NCBI GenBank assembly: GCA_965115995.1
Contig: OZ220472.1
Coordinates: 1 to 64,000, forward strand
Source of the DNA: Poriferisodalis sp026713105
Lineage (GTDB): Bacteria > Actinomycetota > Acidimicrobiia > Acidimicrobiales > Poriferisodalaceae
Length of the DNA: 64,000 bases
Direction of reading: 5' to 3'
Program-made: the position numbers and the translations under genes
Shown: positions 16,345 through 25,844 of the stretch, piece after piece
How the letters are laid out: the number at the start of each line of letters is the position of its first letter
Numbering within the stretch: position 1 is the first letter of the stretch
The notes under the pieces: model-generated
What the model saw: only the letters and a program-made list of their open reading frames with translations
The model's database searches: none
Told to the model about the DNA's origin: nothing

Positions 16345-18020
16345 TGTTCTTCCCGTACTCGGCCAGCCCGCCGCCTCTGCGGGGATCGAGCGTCGAGACA
16401 TCGCCAGGCGCTGCGCCCGTTCGCGGCACCGAGCCATCGCCGCTGCCCGAGACGTCGCAACGAGCCGACGACCCACCAGGCCCCGGTCCCCAGACTCCGA
16501 CGACGCTTGACGACGCACCGGCAGCGATCGCCCGCGAGCCGCGGACCCGTCCGGGATGCCTGCTGGTAGGCCTGGCTGCTGCGGTCGGTGCGCTGGCCGG
16601 TGCGATCGTGGCGGGGTTGATCCTGGTCATCGTGCTCGGCGGCGACGACAGCGGACCGGTAGGTGTGGGCGGCAGCGCAGCGGCACCGCTCGGCGCTGGT
16701 TCGTCGACGGCCGGCGATGCCGTCGAGGTAGGCAACGGCGCGGCCGATGAGGTGTTGCCGCCGGAAGGGTCCACCGGCGACGCCGACTTCTGGAGCCAGG
16801 TGCTCGCCAACTCGAACCTGTTCGGTGTCCCCGGTTCTGGCGACTCTGCCTCGCCGAGCAATGGCGGTGCTTTGTCAGCGGACGGTACGGTCAACCTCGA
16901 TCCGACCCTGCTCGCCGACATCTGGGCCCAGATGCTCACCGGCGAGCTGGGCCAGCCCGGGTCGCCGCTGGGCAGCCGGATCGAAGGCATCAACGTCAAG
17001 GCCGTCCTCGAGGCAGTCCAGGAATCGGTCGTCATTGTCAAGGTGACGACCAACGAGAGTGATGAAGGCGGCGGCTCAGGCTTCGTGGTGGCAGCGGACG
17101 GCCACATCGTCACCAACGAGCATGTGGTTCGGGATGCCCTGACGGTGCATGTCCGGCTGTTCGGGGGCGAGCTCGTGCCCGCTGATGTCGTCGCCAGCGA
17201 CCCGACCCGCGATCTCGCCGTGCTGAAGGTTGACCGCGGTGGGCTGCCGGCGGCCCGCCTCGGTTCCACCGAGGGCGTGGAGGTCGGGGACGAGGTCATC
17301 GCGATCGGCAACGCTTTCGACATCGCAGGCGAGCCCACGGTGACGGCCGGCATCGTGTCGGGCCTCGATCGCTTCATCGACTTCCCGGACGGCCACCGGC
17401 TGGTGCGGCTCATCCAGACAGACGCGGCGATCAACCCCGGCAACTCCGGCGGGCCGCTGGTGAATGCTGCCGGCGAGGTCATCGGCGTGAACACCGCGAT
17501 CCGCAGCGGCTTCGCGGAGGGGATCGGCTACGCCATCTCCATCGATCACGCCCGCCCGATCATCGACCAGCTGCTCGAGGGCGTGGTGCAGGCCAAGGCC
17601 TACCTGGGTGTGCGCGTCACTTCGGTCGAAGACTTCATTGCCGCGCGCGAGACCCCCGACGAGTCTGACGATCCCGGGCCGGGCGGCGGGCTCGGCGACA
17701 GCGGTCCCGAGACCGTGGAGCCAGGCCCTGACCCTGACGATGAGCTGCCCGACATCGACATGCCGCCGGAGGTCACCTACGGAGCGCTGGTTGTGGGCCT
17801 CGACCCTGGCCAGGCCGCCGAACTGGCGGGCATCGAGGCGGGTGACGTGATCATCGAATTCGAAGGCGCGGAGATTCGCACGAGTAATGACCTCGTCGTG
17901 GAGATCCTGGCGCGACTGCCCGGTGATCGAGTCGAGATGAAGGTGATCGGTCTCGACGGAAGCGTCCGGACGGTCGAGCTGGTGCTGGGCTCCTTCGTTC
18001 CCGAGGACATCGAGGGGTAG
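16344..18020 (+). CDS. Membrane-anchored HtrA/DegP-type serine protease with PDZ domain
   Basis: 558 residues. A proline-rich cytoplasmic N-terminus (about 1-70) is followed by one membrane segment (about 72-97), a low-complexity extracytoplasmic linker, and a trypsin-like domain with the catalytic triad visible: His260 in VTNEHVV, Asp290 in TRDLAVLKVD, Ser368 in NPGNSGGPL. A C-terminal PDZ domain (about 460-555) is preceded by an acidic proline-rich insert (about 433-470). It should degrade or regulate misfolded envelope proteins. The ATG overlaps the previous stop by one base. The PDZ carries a longer acidic linker than typical HtrA. Confidence 0.93.
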   Translation: MFFPYSASPPPLRGSSVETSPGAAPVRGTEPSPLPETSQRADDPPGPGPQTPTTLDDAPAAIAREPRTRPGCLLVGLAAAVGALAGAIVAGLILVIVLGGDDSGPVGVGGSAAAPLGAGSSTAGDAVEVGNGAADEVLPPEGSTGDADFWSQVLANSNLFGVPGSGDSASPSNGGALSADGTVNLDPTLLADIWAQMLTGELGQPGSPLGSRIEGINVKAVLEAVQESVVIVKVTTNESDEGGGSGFVVAADGHIVTNEHVVRDALTVHVRLFGGELVPADVVASDPTRDLAVLKVDRGGLPAARLGSTEGVEVGDEVIAIGNAFDIAGEPTVTAGIVSGLDRFIDFPDGHRLVRLIQTDAAINPGNSGGPLVNAAGEVIGVNTAIRSGFAEGIGYAISIDHARPIIDQLLEGVVQAKAYLGVRVTSVEDFIAARETPDESDDPGPGGGLGDSGPETVEPGPDPDDELPDIDMPPEVTYGALVVGLDPGQAAELAGIEAGDVIIEFEGAEIRTSNDLVVEILARLPGDRVEMKVIGLDGSVRTVELVLGSFVPEDIEG

Positions 18021-18157
18021 CCCCGGCACAGGGCAGGCAGTCGCATGGCCCTGCGCGTGTTGCACCCGTCCGCGATACTGCGGAGGCTGGTTGGGCCGGC
18101 GACTGGCCGAACTGGCGCCGCCTGCACCGGCGACCAGACCGAACAAGGAGTACAGAG

Positions 18158-18988
18158 ATGGCTGACCGAGTCTTCGACACCGGAACCGACGACCTCCTCG
18201 TCGACATCAGCGACGGCGTGATGACCATCACGCTGAACCGTCCCGAGCGCCGCAACGCGATGTCCACGCCGATGATGGAAGCACTCGTCGCGGCGATCGC
18301 CGATGCCGAAGTGGCCTCCGACGTAGGGGCGCTGGTGCTGACCGGAGCGGGCGGCGCCTTCTGCGCCGGCGGCGACGTGAAGGGCATGGCCGCGGCCGGC
18401 GGCGAGGGCGGCGGCAGCCCGCTGCAGTACGACGCGCGGGTGCACGGCCAGCGCCGCAGCCAGCGCGACACCTCCGGGAAGCTGTACGAGATGCCGAAGC
18501 CGACGATTGCCGCGCTGCCGGGGGCCGCGGCCGGGGCGGGCCTGTCGATGGCCCTTTCATGCGACCTGCGGTACGCGGCGCCGAACGCGATCATGACCAC
18601 GGCGTTTGCCCGGGTTGGCTTCAGCGGCGACTACGGCGGCACGTGGTTCATGTCTCGCCTGATCGGCTCGGCCAAGGCGCGTGAGCTGTATTTCCTGTCG
18701 GATCGGGTCGACATGGACCAGGCCGTATCGCTGGGACTGGTGAACGGCGTATTCGAAGCCGACAGCCTGATGGACGAGGTGGGTGCCATCGCCCGCCGGC
18801 TGGCCAACGGGCCCACGGTGGCCTACCGGTACATGAAGGAGAACCTGAACCGGGCGGTCCACGGCGACATGGGCGAATGCCTCGACATGGAAGCCGCGCA
18901 CCACATCCACACCGGTCAGACCGACGATCACAAGGAAGCCGCGCAGGCCTTCGTGGACAAGCGCGAGCCGGTGTTCCACGGCCGGTAG
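18158..18988 (+). CDS. Enoyl-CoA hydratase/isomerase (crotonase family)
   Basis: 276 residues. It carries the crotonase oxyanion-hole strand GAGGAFCAGGDVKGM near residue 65, the second motif near residue 117 (AALPGAAAGAGLSMALSCDLRYA), and the helix SRLIGSAKARELYFLSDRVD. The family hydrates 2-enoyl-CoA or isomerises related thioesters. The strict Glu pair of true crotonase is not obvious: the usual second Glu falls in the FSGDYGGTWF segment, where a glycine/aspartate stands. It may therefore be an isomerase or a divergent hydratase. A good AAGGAG ribosome site precedes ATG 18158. It is separated from the protease by 137 bp with no clear promoter motif. Confidence 0.88.
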   Translation: MADRVFDTGTDDLLVDISDGVMTITLNRPERRNAMSTPMMEALVAAIADAEVASDVGALVLTGAGGAFCAGGDVKGMAAAGGEGGGSPLQYDARVHGQRRSQRDTSGKLYEMPKPTIAALPGAAAGAGLSMALSCDLRYAAPNAIMTTAFARVGFSGDYGGTWFMSRLIGSAKARELYFLSDRVDMDQAVSLGLVNGVFEADSLMDEVGAIARRLANGPTVAYRYMKENLNRAVHGDMGECLDMEAAHHIHTGQTDDHKEAAQAFVDKREPVFHGR

Positions 18989-19073
18989 CGGAACCGCCCG
19001 TCACTAGCCCGGGCCAAGAACGGCTTCTCTAACTGCGGTTCGATTTCCGCGATTGGCGGCGTGTGCGTCGCCG

Positions 19074-19079
19074 TACGCT
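19074..19079 (+). promoter_or_regulatory. Leaderless -10 box of the MFS transporter gene
   Basis: TACGCT lies 7 nt before ATG 19087. It supports ATG 19087 over the upstream GTG 19063, which would overlap this box. Confidence 0.4.
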
Positions 19080-19086
19080 TGGGAGA

Positions 19087-20703
19087 ATGCGGAATGAGGT
19101 CGACCTCAGCGAGGTCGATCCGGCGCGGGTGCCGCCGGTGCCGCCGGCCGGCATGGACCCTCAGCCAGGCGCGCCTGCGGAGGCAGGGGCTGGCGCTCCT
19201 GCAATCCAGCGCCGTGATGGGCTCGGCGACGTCGACACCGGTCAGCGCAACGGTTCGGCCGTGCCGCCCCGGCCTGCAACCACTGCGGGTGGCGCGGGTG
19301 TGCCCCGCCGTCTGGGTGTCCGTGAGCCGGTGTCAGGGCGGGCGTGGCGGGCGCTCACGGTGGCATCGCTGGGCACGGTGCTGGTCGGCTTCAACAGCAC
19401 GGCCACCAATATCGCCCTGCCCTCGATTCTGGACGGTTTCGTCGGCGCAACAGCGACGGAGGTCGCTTGGGGCGTGGCCGGGTACATGATCGGCACGGCA
19501 GCGTTCCTCCCACTGGCGGGACGCTTGGCTGACAGGATCGGGCGTAAGCGCATCTTCCAGGCCGGCTTGGCGCTGTTCGCCCTCTCAGCAGTGCTCTCGG
19601 CCATCGCTCCGACGGTGTGGACCCTCAACTTGGCCCGGGTGCTCCAGGCCATCGGCGGTGCGGCGATCCTGCCGGCCTCGCTCAGCTTGGTGCTGCCGCT
19701 GTTTCCCGAGTCGCGTCGGACGACCGCTGTGGGTCTGTGGTCCGCCGCCGGACCGCTGGCCGCCGCGGTCGCCCCGCTGGTGGCGTCAGGTGTGCTGTCG
19801 GTGGCGGGCTGGCGGATCTTGTACTTCCTGAGCGCACCAGTTGCTGCAGTGATGTTCCTGGCTGGAATGTGGATATTGAGGGAACTGCCGCTGCCGCCGA
19901 CCCAACAGCGCCTGGACGCGCTCGGCGCGACAGCTGGCACAGTCGCGCTTGCGGCGATTGTGGCAGCGGTGATGCAGGGGCGCGTGTGGGGGTACACCTC
20001 GCCCGTCACGTTGATCGTTGTGGTGGTCGGTGTGTTGGCGCTGGCGGCCTTCGTGATCAACTCGCAGCGGCATCCGGAGCCCTTGCTCAACCTGCACCTG
20101 CTGAAACGCCGCGCCGTGTGGGTAACGAACCTGTCCAACTTCTTGGTCGGCATCTCGTCGCAGTCGCTGTGGCTGCTCTGGCCGTTCTTTCTGGTCGGTG
20201 TCTGGGGGTACAGCGTCGGGGGCATCGGCCTGGCGCTGATGCCGGGTCCCATCACTGCTGGCATCTCGACAGTGCTGTTCAGCCGCCTCGGCGAGCGCGG
20301 CAGCGTCGTGTGGCTCTGCCGCATCGGCGCTCTCCTGCAGGTCGCCTCGACGGGCTGGATGATCCTGTCGCTGGGAACAGAGCCGAACTATTGGTTCACG
20401 CTCGCGCCCGCTATTGGGTTGTTCGGGACCGGGTGGGGGATGTGCGTTCCGCTGCTGAACAGCCTCGCTCTGCAGGCCGTCGAGGATCGTTACTTCGGCG
20501 AGATCAGCGGGCTGTTCAACACGCTGCGCTACGCAGCGTCGGCTATCGGCATCGCGGCGCTGTTCGCCCTGCTGACGCAGGATTCTGGTCCGGAAGCAAT
20601 GGTCTACTACCAGCACGCGCTGGTCTTCTTCTTGATCACTGCGATCACCGCCGTGGTGTCGCTGTGGATCCCCATCGGGAAACCCGGTGAGACGCGGCGA
20701 TAG
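19087..20703 (+). CDS. MFS transporter, DHA2 (EmrB/QacA, 14-TM) family
   Basis: 538 residues. A proline-rich cytoplasmic N-terminus of about 80 residues precedes the first membrane helix (LTVASLGTVLVGFNSTATNIALPSI). Loop motif A, GRLADRIGRKRIF, and the DHA2 motif C-like segment GLWSAAGPLAAAVAPLVASGVL are clear. About 14 hydrophobic helices can be counted, so this is a proton-coupled drug or metabolite exporter in the inner membrane. No substrate clue comes from its neighbours (enoyl-CoA hydratase before, DsbB-like protein after). Confidence 0.9.
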   Translation: MRNEVDLSEVDPARVPPVPPAGMDPQPGAPAEAGAGAPAIQRRDGLGDVDTGQRNGSAVPPRPATTAGGAGVPRRLGVREPVSGRAWRALTVASLGTVLVGFNSTATNIALPSILDGFVGATATEVAWGVAGYMIGTAAFLPLAGRLADRIGRKRIFQAGLALFALSAVLSAIAPTVWTLNLARVLQAIGGAAILPASLSLVLPLFPESRRTTAVGLWSAAGPLAAAVAPLVASGVLSVAGWRILYFLSAPVAAVMFLAGMWILRELPLPPTQQRLDALGATAGTVALAAIVAAVMQGRVWGYTSPVTLIVVVVGVLALAAFVINSQRHPEPLLNLHLLKRRAVWVTNLSNFLVGISSQSLWLLWPFFLVGVWGYSVGGIGLALMPGPITAGISTVLFSRLGERGSVVWLCRIGALLQVASTGWMILSLGTEPNYWFTLAPAIGLFGTGWGMCVPLLNSLALQAVEDRYFGEISGLFNTLRYAASAIGIAALFALLTQDSGPEAMVYYQHALVFFLITAITAVVSLWIPIGKPGETRR

Positions 20704-20765
20704 TTGCCACTATTTCTCAGGTTTCGCTATTGGAGAGGCGCGGACCTGTATGGCACGCTGAGTCC

Positions 20766-21317
<552 letters not shown>

Positions 21318-21382
21318 TGATTCGGCGCCGAATCAGCGCTCTTGACTATGAGACGGCGAAACTGGCTCCTACGGTTATGTCC

Positions 21383-21409
21383 ATGAACAAGAACGTGACC
21401 GAGCAATGA
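21383..21409 (+). CDS. Possible 8-codon leader peptide overlapping the DM13 gene start
   Basis: ATG 21383 opens MNKNVTEQ-stop. Its TGA (21407-21409) overlaps the ATG of the DM13 gene in the order ATGA. A TACGGT box at 21370-21375 sits exactly 7 nt before ATG 21383, the leaderless geometry used by other genes here. No ribosome site precedes the DM13 ATG, so translation may depend on termination-reinitiation from this leader. Evidence is only geometric. Confidence 0.35.
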   Translation: MNKNVTEQ

Positions 21410-22248
21410 AACGGATGCTCGGCAAGTTGATCCCCCGGACCACGGGCGGCCGATGGGCGGCAGCGTTAGGCCTCGGCGTTGCTTCGGCGGTGGTCCTCTA
21501 CCTGGCCTTCGTTGTGTTCGGCGTCCACCTGATCTTCGTGGATGAAGTGGTAGACGAGGAGGCTCCGGAGTTCGCCGCCGATCTTGGCGATACCGACATC
21601 GACGAGCTCATCAGCGCGGCAGTGGCCAGTGGCGGTTCTGATGGCCGGGCAGCGCTCGCCGAGCGACGCTCGGAGCTCGAATCTGAAGCGGACCGCATGC
21701 GCACCGACGCAATGGCCGACGGCTCGGACGAGGCGATGGGCGAGATGTACGGGGATCTGAACCCGATGCTGGAAGAGATCGCCCAGTTGGAAGCTGCTGA
21801 GGAGCAGATGATGGGCCCCGACGAGGCTGCGCAGCTCGCCGCCGAGCGGGAGCGGGAGCAGGCCGAGACGATGGCCGCGGCCGAGGAGATGGCTGACGGC
21901 GGCGTGCGGGTCGCGTCTGTGGGGAGCTTCGGGCCCCGGTCGCATCCAGCCGTCGGCACTGCTGTGGTGCTGACCGATGGCACGCAAACCTTCTTGCGGT
22001 TCGACGACGACTTCGCCACCGACAACGGCCCCGATCTGAACGTGTACCTGCACTCTGCGGGTCCGGACGCCTCGGTCGGCGATCTCGTGGACGATTTCAT
22101 CGACCTGGGCGACCTGAAGGGCAACATCGGGGCACAGAACTACGTGATTCCCGACGATGTGGACCTTGATCGGTACAGCACCGTTTCGGTTTGGTGCGTT
22201 CGCTTCCGTGTGGTCTTTGGTACTGCTGAGCTTGTGCCTATGAACTGA
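21406..22248 (+). CDS. Membrane-anchored DM13-domain protein
   Basis: 280 residues. One membrane segment (about 17-42) is followed by an acidic, alanine/glutamate-rich helical stretch (about 45-165), likely a coiled coil, and a C-terminal DM13 domain (about 170-280). DM13 hallmarks are visible: GPDLNVYLHS, FIDLGDLKGNIGAQNYVIP and the conserved cysteine in TVSVWCVRFRVVFGTAEL. DM13 domains have been proposed to act in redox or electron transfer outside the membrane. The neighbouring DsbB-like gene would fit a thiol-redox role, but that is inference. Confidence 0.83.
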   Translation: MKRMLGKLIPRTTGGRWAAALGLGVASAVVLYLAFVVFGVHLIFVDEVVDEEAPEFAADLGDTDIDELISAAVASGGSDGRAALAERRSELESEADRMRTDAMADGSDEAMGEMYGDLNPMLEEIAQLEAAEEQMMGPDEAAQLAAEREREQAETMAAAEEMADGGVRVASVGSFGPRSHPAVGTAVVLTDGTQTFLRFDDDFATDNGPDLNVYLHSAGPDASVGDLVDDFIDLGDLKGNIGAQNYVIPDDVDLDRYSTVSVWCVRFRVVFGTAELVPMN

Positions 22249-22278
22249 CCGCTTGTTGCGCGCGCACCTCTTGCGCCC

Positions 22279-22357
22279 GCTGGGGAGGCGGCAGGACCCT
22301 CGGCTCCCACGATCCGGCAGGTCGCAACGTCGCCGAGTCTCCTGCCGCCTCCCCAGC
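22279..22357 (+). repeat. Perfect 18-bp inverted repeat with nested inner stem
   Basis: Arms at 22279-22296 (GCTGGGGAGGCGGCAGGA) and 22340-22357 are exact reverse complements. Inside the 43-nt spacer, CTCGGC near 22299 pairs with GCCGAG near 22333, extending the structure. No T-run follows, so it is not a standard intrinsic terminator, though it may still end or stabilise the upstream transcript. Confidence 0.8.
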
Positions 22358-22400
22358 TGTGGCATCTGTGTCCTTTGGTTTGAGTCCTTAGTGTTTTGGT

Positions 22401-23915
22401 GTGACGGTTGGTGCGGTTAAGGACGGGCGAGACCATCTGGCCGCACTGGATTCCGACCGGAGCGTGTTTCTTGATGGCGAGCTGATCTCGCGGGTTGCTG
22501 GGCATCCGGCTTTTGCTGAGAGCTGCCGGGCGTTTGCCGCGCTCTACGACTTTCAAGCTGCCAACCCTGAGCTGATGACCTTTGATGTTGGCGGGGGGCG
22601 GCGGGCCAACTTGGCTTGGCAGATGCCTACCGGCTATGGGGAATTGGTGGCCAAGCGCTTGGCTATGACGGCTTGGGCGGAGCTGCATGCCGGGTTTATG
22701 GGCCGCTCGCCTGATCATCTGGCGTGTGCGGTGTCGGGGCAGTTGATGCGTCGTGATGTTTTCGAGGCGCACGGCGCTTCGTATGCCTCGGCCTACTGGG
22801 ACTACTACGAGTGGGCCCGGGCCAACGACGTCTTTCTTACTTACGTGATCATCAACCCGCAAGCTGACCGGTCCAAGGCGTGGGGCGATCAGTCGAATCC
22901 TCATATGACGGCGCACATCGTCGACGAGGGGCCTGATGGGCCGGTGGTGCGCGGGGCGAAGATGCTGGGGACCAGCTCGATCATGGCGCAGGAGGTGTTC
23001 GTCGCAAACCTGCAGCCGCTGCAGACTGGCGAGGAGGATTTGGCGATCTCGTTTGCCCTGCCGCTCGATGCGCCTGGCGTCAAGATCGTGTCCCGCAAGA
23101 GCTTTGAGCACCATGCGGTGAGCCCGTTCGACAACCCGCTGTCACACCGCTTCGACGAGAACGACGCCATCATCTACTTCGACGATGTTGTGGTGCCGTG
23201 GGAGCGGGTCTTCGTGTACCGCGATGTGGACATGTGCCGGCGCCAGTTCCACGAGACGCCGGGGCACGTGTACCAGAACTATCAAGCCCAGGTGCGCCTG
23301 GTGGTCAAGCTGCGGTTCCTGCTGGCTGTCGCCCGGCGGCTCACCGAGATGATCGGCACCGTGAACATGCCGGCAGTGCAGGCGAAGCTGGGCGAGCTGG
23401 CTGCCCGGGTGGCGGCGATCGAGGGTCTGCTGTTCGGCATGGAGGCCAGCGGCTTTCATGTCGGCGAGTACTTCGTGCCGAACCGGCACCTGCTGTACTC
23501 CGCCCAGGTGACGACCCAGGCGCTGTACCCGCAGATCGTCACCGAGATCCGTGAGCTGGGCGGCGGCGGGCTGATCATGCTGCCGTCGTCTGCGGCCGAT
23601 CTGGCCCATCCCGAAGTCGCGGCTGTGCTCGACAGCACGCTGGTGTCGGCCCGTGACGGTGAGGGGGCCTATGAGCGCATGAAGTTCCTGAAGCTGGCGT
23701 GGGACGCGATCGGTTCGGAGTTCGCCAGCCGTCACACCCAGTACGAGATGTTCTACGCCGGCGCGCAGCACGTGACCCGGGGTCACAGCTACCGCACCTA
23801 CGACTGGGCGGGCGCCGAGCGGCTGCTGGACTCGATGCTCGAAGGCAACGATGCTGAGTGGGTTGGGGCCGGGCGGCAAAGCGCCGGCCGTGACGGCGGT
23901 GAGGGGGAAGCGTGA
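22401..23915 (+). CDS. HpaB-family flavin-dependent monooxygenase (large oxygenase subunit)
   Basis: 504 residues with an acyl-CoA-dehydrogenase-like fold, as in 4-hydroxyphenylacetate 3-monooxygenase oxygenase (HpaB). Visible family segments are DYYEWARANDVFLTYVIINPQADRS (about 135-160), the flavin/substrate region GAKMLGTSSIMAQEVFVAN (about 190-210), FDDVVVPWERVFVY (about 258-272) and the C-terminal RHTQYEMFYAG region. A reduced-flavin supplier (HpaC-type reductase) is not nearby. The GTG start has no ribosome site; a TTAGTG-like box lies just upstream. It overlaps the next gene by one base (TGATG). Next to an enamidase-like hydrolase it may hydroxylate an aromatic or N-heterocyclic ring. 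Confidence 0.85.
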   Translation: MTVGAVKDGRDHLAALDSDRSVFLDGELISRVAGHPAFAESCRAFAALYDFQAANPELMTFDVGGGRRANLAWQMPTGYGELVAKRLAMTAWAELHAGFMGRSPDHLACAVSGQLMRRDVFEAHGASYASAYWDYYEWARANDVFLTYVIINPQADRSKAWGDQSNPHMTAHIVDEGPDGPVVRGAKMLGTSSIMAQEVFVANLQPLQTGEEDLAISFALPLDAPGVKIVSRKSFEHHAVSPFDNPLSHRFDENDAIIYFDDVVVPWERVFVYRDVDMCRRQFHETPGHVYQNYQAQVRLVVKLRFLLAVARRLTEMIGTVNMPAVQAKLGELAARVAAIEGLLFGMEASGFHVGEYFVPNRHLLYSAQVTTQALYPQIVTEIRELGGGGLIMLPSSAADLAHPEVAAVLDSTLVSARDGEGAYERMKFLKLAWDAIGSEFASRHTQYEMFYAGAQHVTRGHSYRTYDWAGAERLLDSMLEGNDAEWVGAGRQSAGRDGGEGEA

Positions 23916-24487
23916 TGGAGATTCGCAAGATGGTGACCTTTGTGGAGGACACCCGCAGCGAGGCCGGAGCGGTCGTCGAGCCGGTGCTGCGCAAGGTGGC
24001 CGTGGTGGCGGTGGTCCGCAACGAGTTCGCCGGCCGGCTCGTGGACGATCTGTCGCCGTACTACGAGGCGAGCGTCGAGCTGGGCGACGAGATTGCCGGG
24101 CTGGCCGTCGAGCAGATGAAGCCGTATTCGATCGAGAGTTACGGCAAGGCGGCCATTGTGGGGCTCGACGGCGAGCAGGAGCATGGCGTGGCGCTGCTGA
24201 CGACGCCGTACGGCAACGTGCTGCGCGAGGCGGCGGGCGGTGGATCGGCGTGGATCTCGTCGGCCACGAAGCGGGCGCAGCCCGGGGCGTCCATCGACAT
24301 CCCGCTCGCGTACAAGGATGCGCTGTATGTGCGCTCGCACTACGACGCCATGAGCATCACGCTGCATGATGCGCCGCTGGCAGACGAGATCGCCGTCATC
24401 TGCTGCTTCGCCAACCGGGGCCGCCCGCACCATCGGGTCGGCGGGCTCAGCATCGACGACGCCGTGGGCGAGGATGGGCTGACCTGA
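23915..24487 (+). CDS. Amino-acid-synthesis family protein (DUF1185 / AA_synth)
   Basis: 190 residues. The family pattern is visible: VAVVAVVRNEFAG near residue 30, YYEASVELGDEIAGLA, SYGKAAIVGLDGEQEHGVALLTTPYGNVLR (about 70-100), and a late PHHRVGGLSI. Members occur with amidase or ring-cleavage genes in catabolic clusters, but the reaction is not well defined. ATG 23915 overlaps the monooxygenase stop and has the purine-rich AGGGGGAA upstream; GTG 23912 would add one residue. The 89-bp gap to the amidohydrolase contains no promoter that I recognise, so the three genes are probably one operon. Confidence 0.8.
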   Translation: MEIRKMVTFVEDTRSEAGAVVEPVLRKVAVVAVVRNEFAGRLVDDLSPYYEASVELGDEIAGLAVEQMKPYSIESYGKAAIVGLDGEQEHGVALLTTPYGNVLREAAGGGSAWISSATKRAQPGASIDIPLAYKDALYVRSHYDAMSITLHDAPLADEIAVICCFANRGRPHHRVGGLSIDDAVGEDGLT

Positions 24488-24576
24488 TGCGAAGCGCCGG
24501 CTCTGTGTGTGCGGCTCAGCCCACACAACCAGCTGCGCCCACGCGAGCTGCCGAGCGAAAGTGAGCGGCTGAACCC

Positions 24577-25758
24577 ATGCGAGTTGCGATCACCAATATC
24601 GGCACGATTCTCAGCGGCGACTGGCGCGACCCACTTGTTGAGGGCGACACGGTGGTGTCTGACGCCGGGCTGATCGAATCTGTCGGCGCCGCTGACAGCG
24701 TCGACCTGGACGGCTGCGACGTGGTGATCGATGCGGGCGGGGCCACGGTGGCACCCGGGCTGATCGATTCGCACGTGCATTTGGCGTTTGGCGACTTCAC
24801 GCCGCGGCAAAACACGGTCGGCTACCTCGAGAGCTACGTCCATGGCGGCACCACCACGGTGCTGTCGGCGGGCGAGGTGCACATCCCGGGTCGGCCGACC
24901 GACGTCGCGGGGGTGAAGGCGCTCGCGGTCGCGGCCCACAAGTGCTACGAGAACTACCGGCCCGGCGGGATGCGGGTGCATGCCGGTTCGCTGCTGCTCG
25001 AGCCAGGGCTCACGCCCGACGACTTCGCCGCCGTGCGGGCCGATGGTGTGTGGCTGACCAAGGCCGGCTTCGGCGCCGTCGAGAGCGCCAAGGACTACGT
25101 CGAGCTCGTCGCCTTGGCCAAGGAAGCCGGGCTCGTCACCACTTTGCACACGGGGGGCTGCTCGATCCCCGGCACGTTCCCGGTGACCGGCGAGGACGTG
25201 CTCGACATCGATCCCGACATCTCGTTCCACATCAACGGCGGCCCGGTCGCGATTGAAGACCGCTACTACGACGTGATCGCCGGTGAGACTCAGATGGGCA
25301 TGCAGGTGTGCGCCGCGGGCAACCTGCGCACCGGCATCCTCGCCGCCGAAGCCGCCCACCGCCACGACGCGTTCGACCGCTTGCTGATCGGCACCGACAC
25401 GCCCACCGGCAGCGGGATCATGCCGCTCGGGATGCTCTACACGATCATCCACATGGCGGCAGTCAGCGACCTCGAGGTGACCGACCTGGTCGGCGCCGCC
25501 ACCGGCAACGTGGCCCGAGTCTTCGGCCTCAACAACGGTTTGATCGCACCGGGCCACGACGCCGATTTGATCGTGATCGACGCCCCGCTCGGCGGCACCA
25601 AGGACACCGCACTCGACGCCATGAAGAACGGCGACATGGCTGCCATCGGCGCCGTGGTCACCGACGGCGTGCCTCGATTCGTCGGCCGCAGCCGCAATAC
25701 GCCGCCCACGACGCGTCCGATCACCGTGGCGCGCTCGTCAGTCCTGCGGGAGTTCTAG
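24577..25758 (+). CDS. Enamidase-like amidohydrolase
   Basis: 393 residues, metal-dependent amidohydrolase fold. DSHVHLAFGDF is the HxH metal motif (about residues 66-70). TLHTGGCSIPG, SFHINGGP and LIGTDTPTGSGIMPLGML give later metal and catalytic residues, and the chain ends RNTPPTTRP. This set, with TPRQNTVGYLESYVHGGTTTVLSAGEVHIPGRP, closely follows enamidase from nicotinate fermentation as I know it (EC 3.5.2.18: 6-oxo-tetrahydronicotinate to 2-formylglutarate and ammonia). The other nicotinate genes are absent, so the true substrate may be a different lactam or enamide. It is the last gene of the HpaB-DUF1185-enamidase cluster. Confidence 0.85.
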   Translation: MRVAITNIGTILSGDWRDPLVEGDTVVSDAGLIESVGAADSVDLDGCDVVIDAGGATVAPGLIDSHVHLAFGDFTPRQNTVGYLESYVHGGTTTVLSAGEVHIPGRPTDVAGVKALAVAAHKCYENYRPGGMRVHAGSLLLEPGLTPDDFAAVRADGVWLTKAGFGAVESAKDYVELVALAKEAGLVTTLHTGGCSIPGTFPVTGEDVLDIDPDISFHINGGPVAIEDRYYDVIAGETQMGMQVCAAGNLRTGILAAEAAHRHDAFDRLLIGTDTPTGSGIMPLGMLYTIIHMAAVSDLEVTDLVGAATGNVARVFGLNNGLIAPGHDADLIVIDAPLGGTKDTALDAMKNGDMAAIGAVVTDGVPRFVGRSRNTPPTTRPITVARSSVLREF

Positions 25759-25844
25759 ATCACGCCGCCGACCGCAGCGGCACGATCTCTTGCGAGCTCA
25801 GGCCGCCCAAGTTCTCGGGTGGCTGGGATCGGTTGCCTCTGGGC

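Noticed and set aside
24487..24564. 25-codon frame between the DUF1185 and enamidase genes (TGATG overlap)
   Set aside because: Short Ala/Pro/Thr-rich peptide without a ribosome site or domain; most likely spacer sequence.
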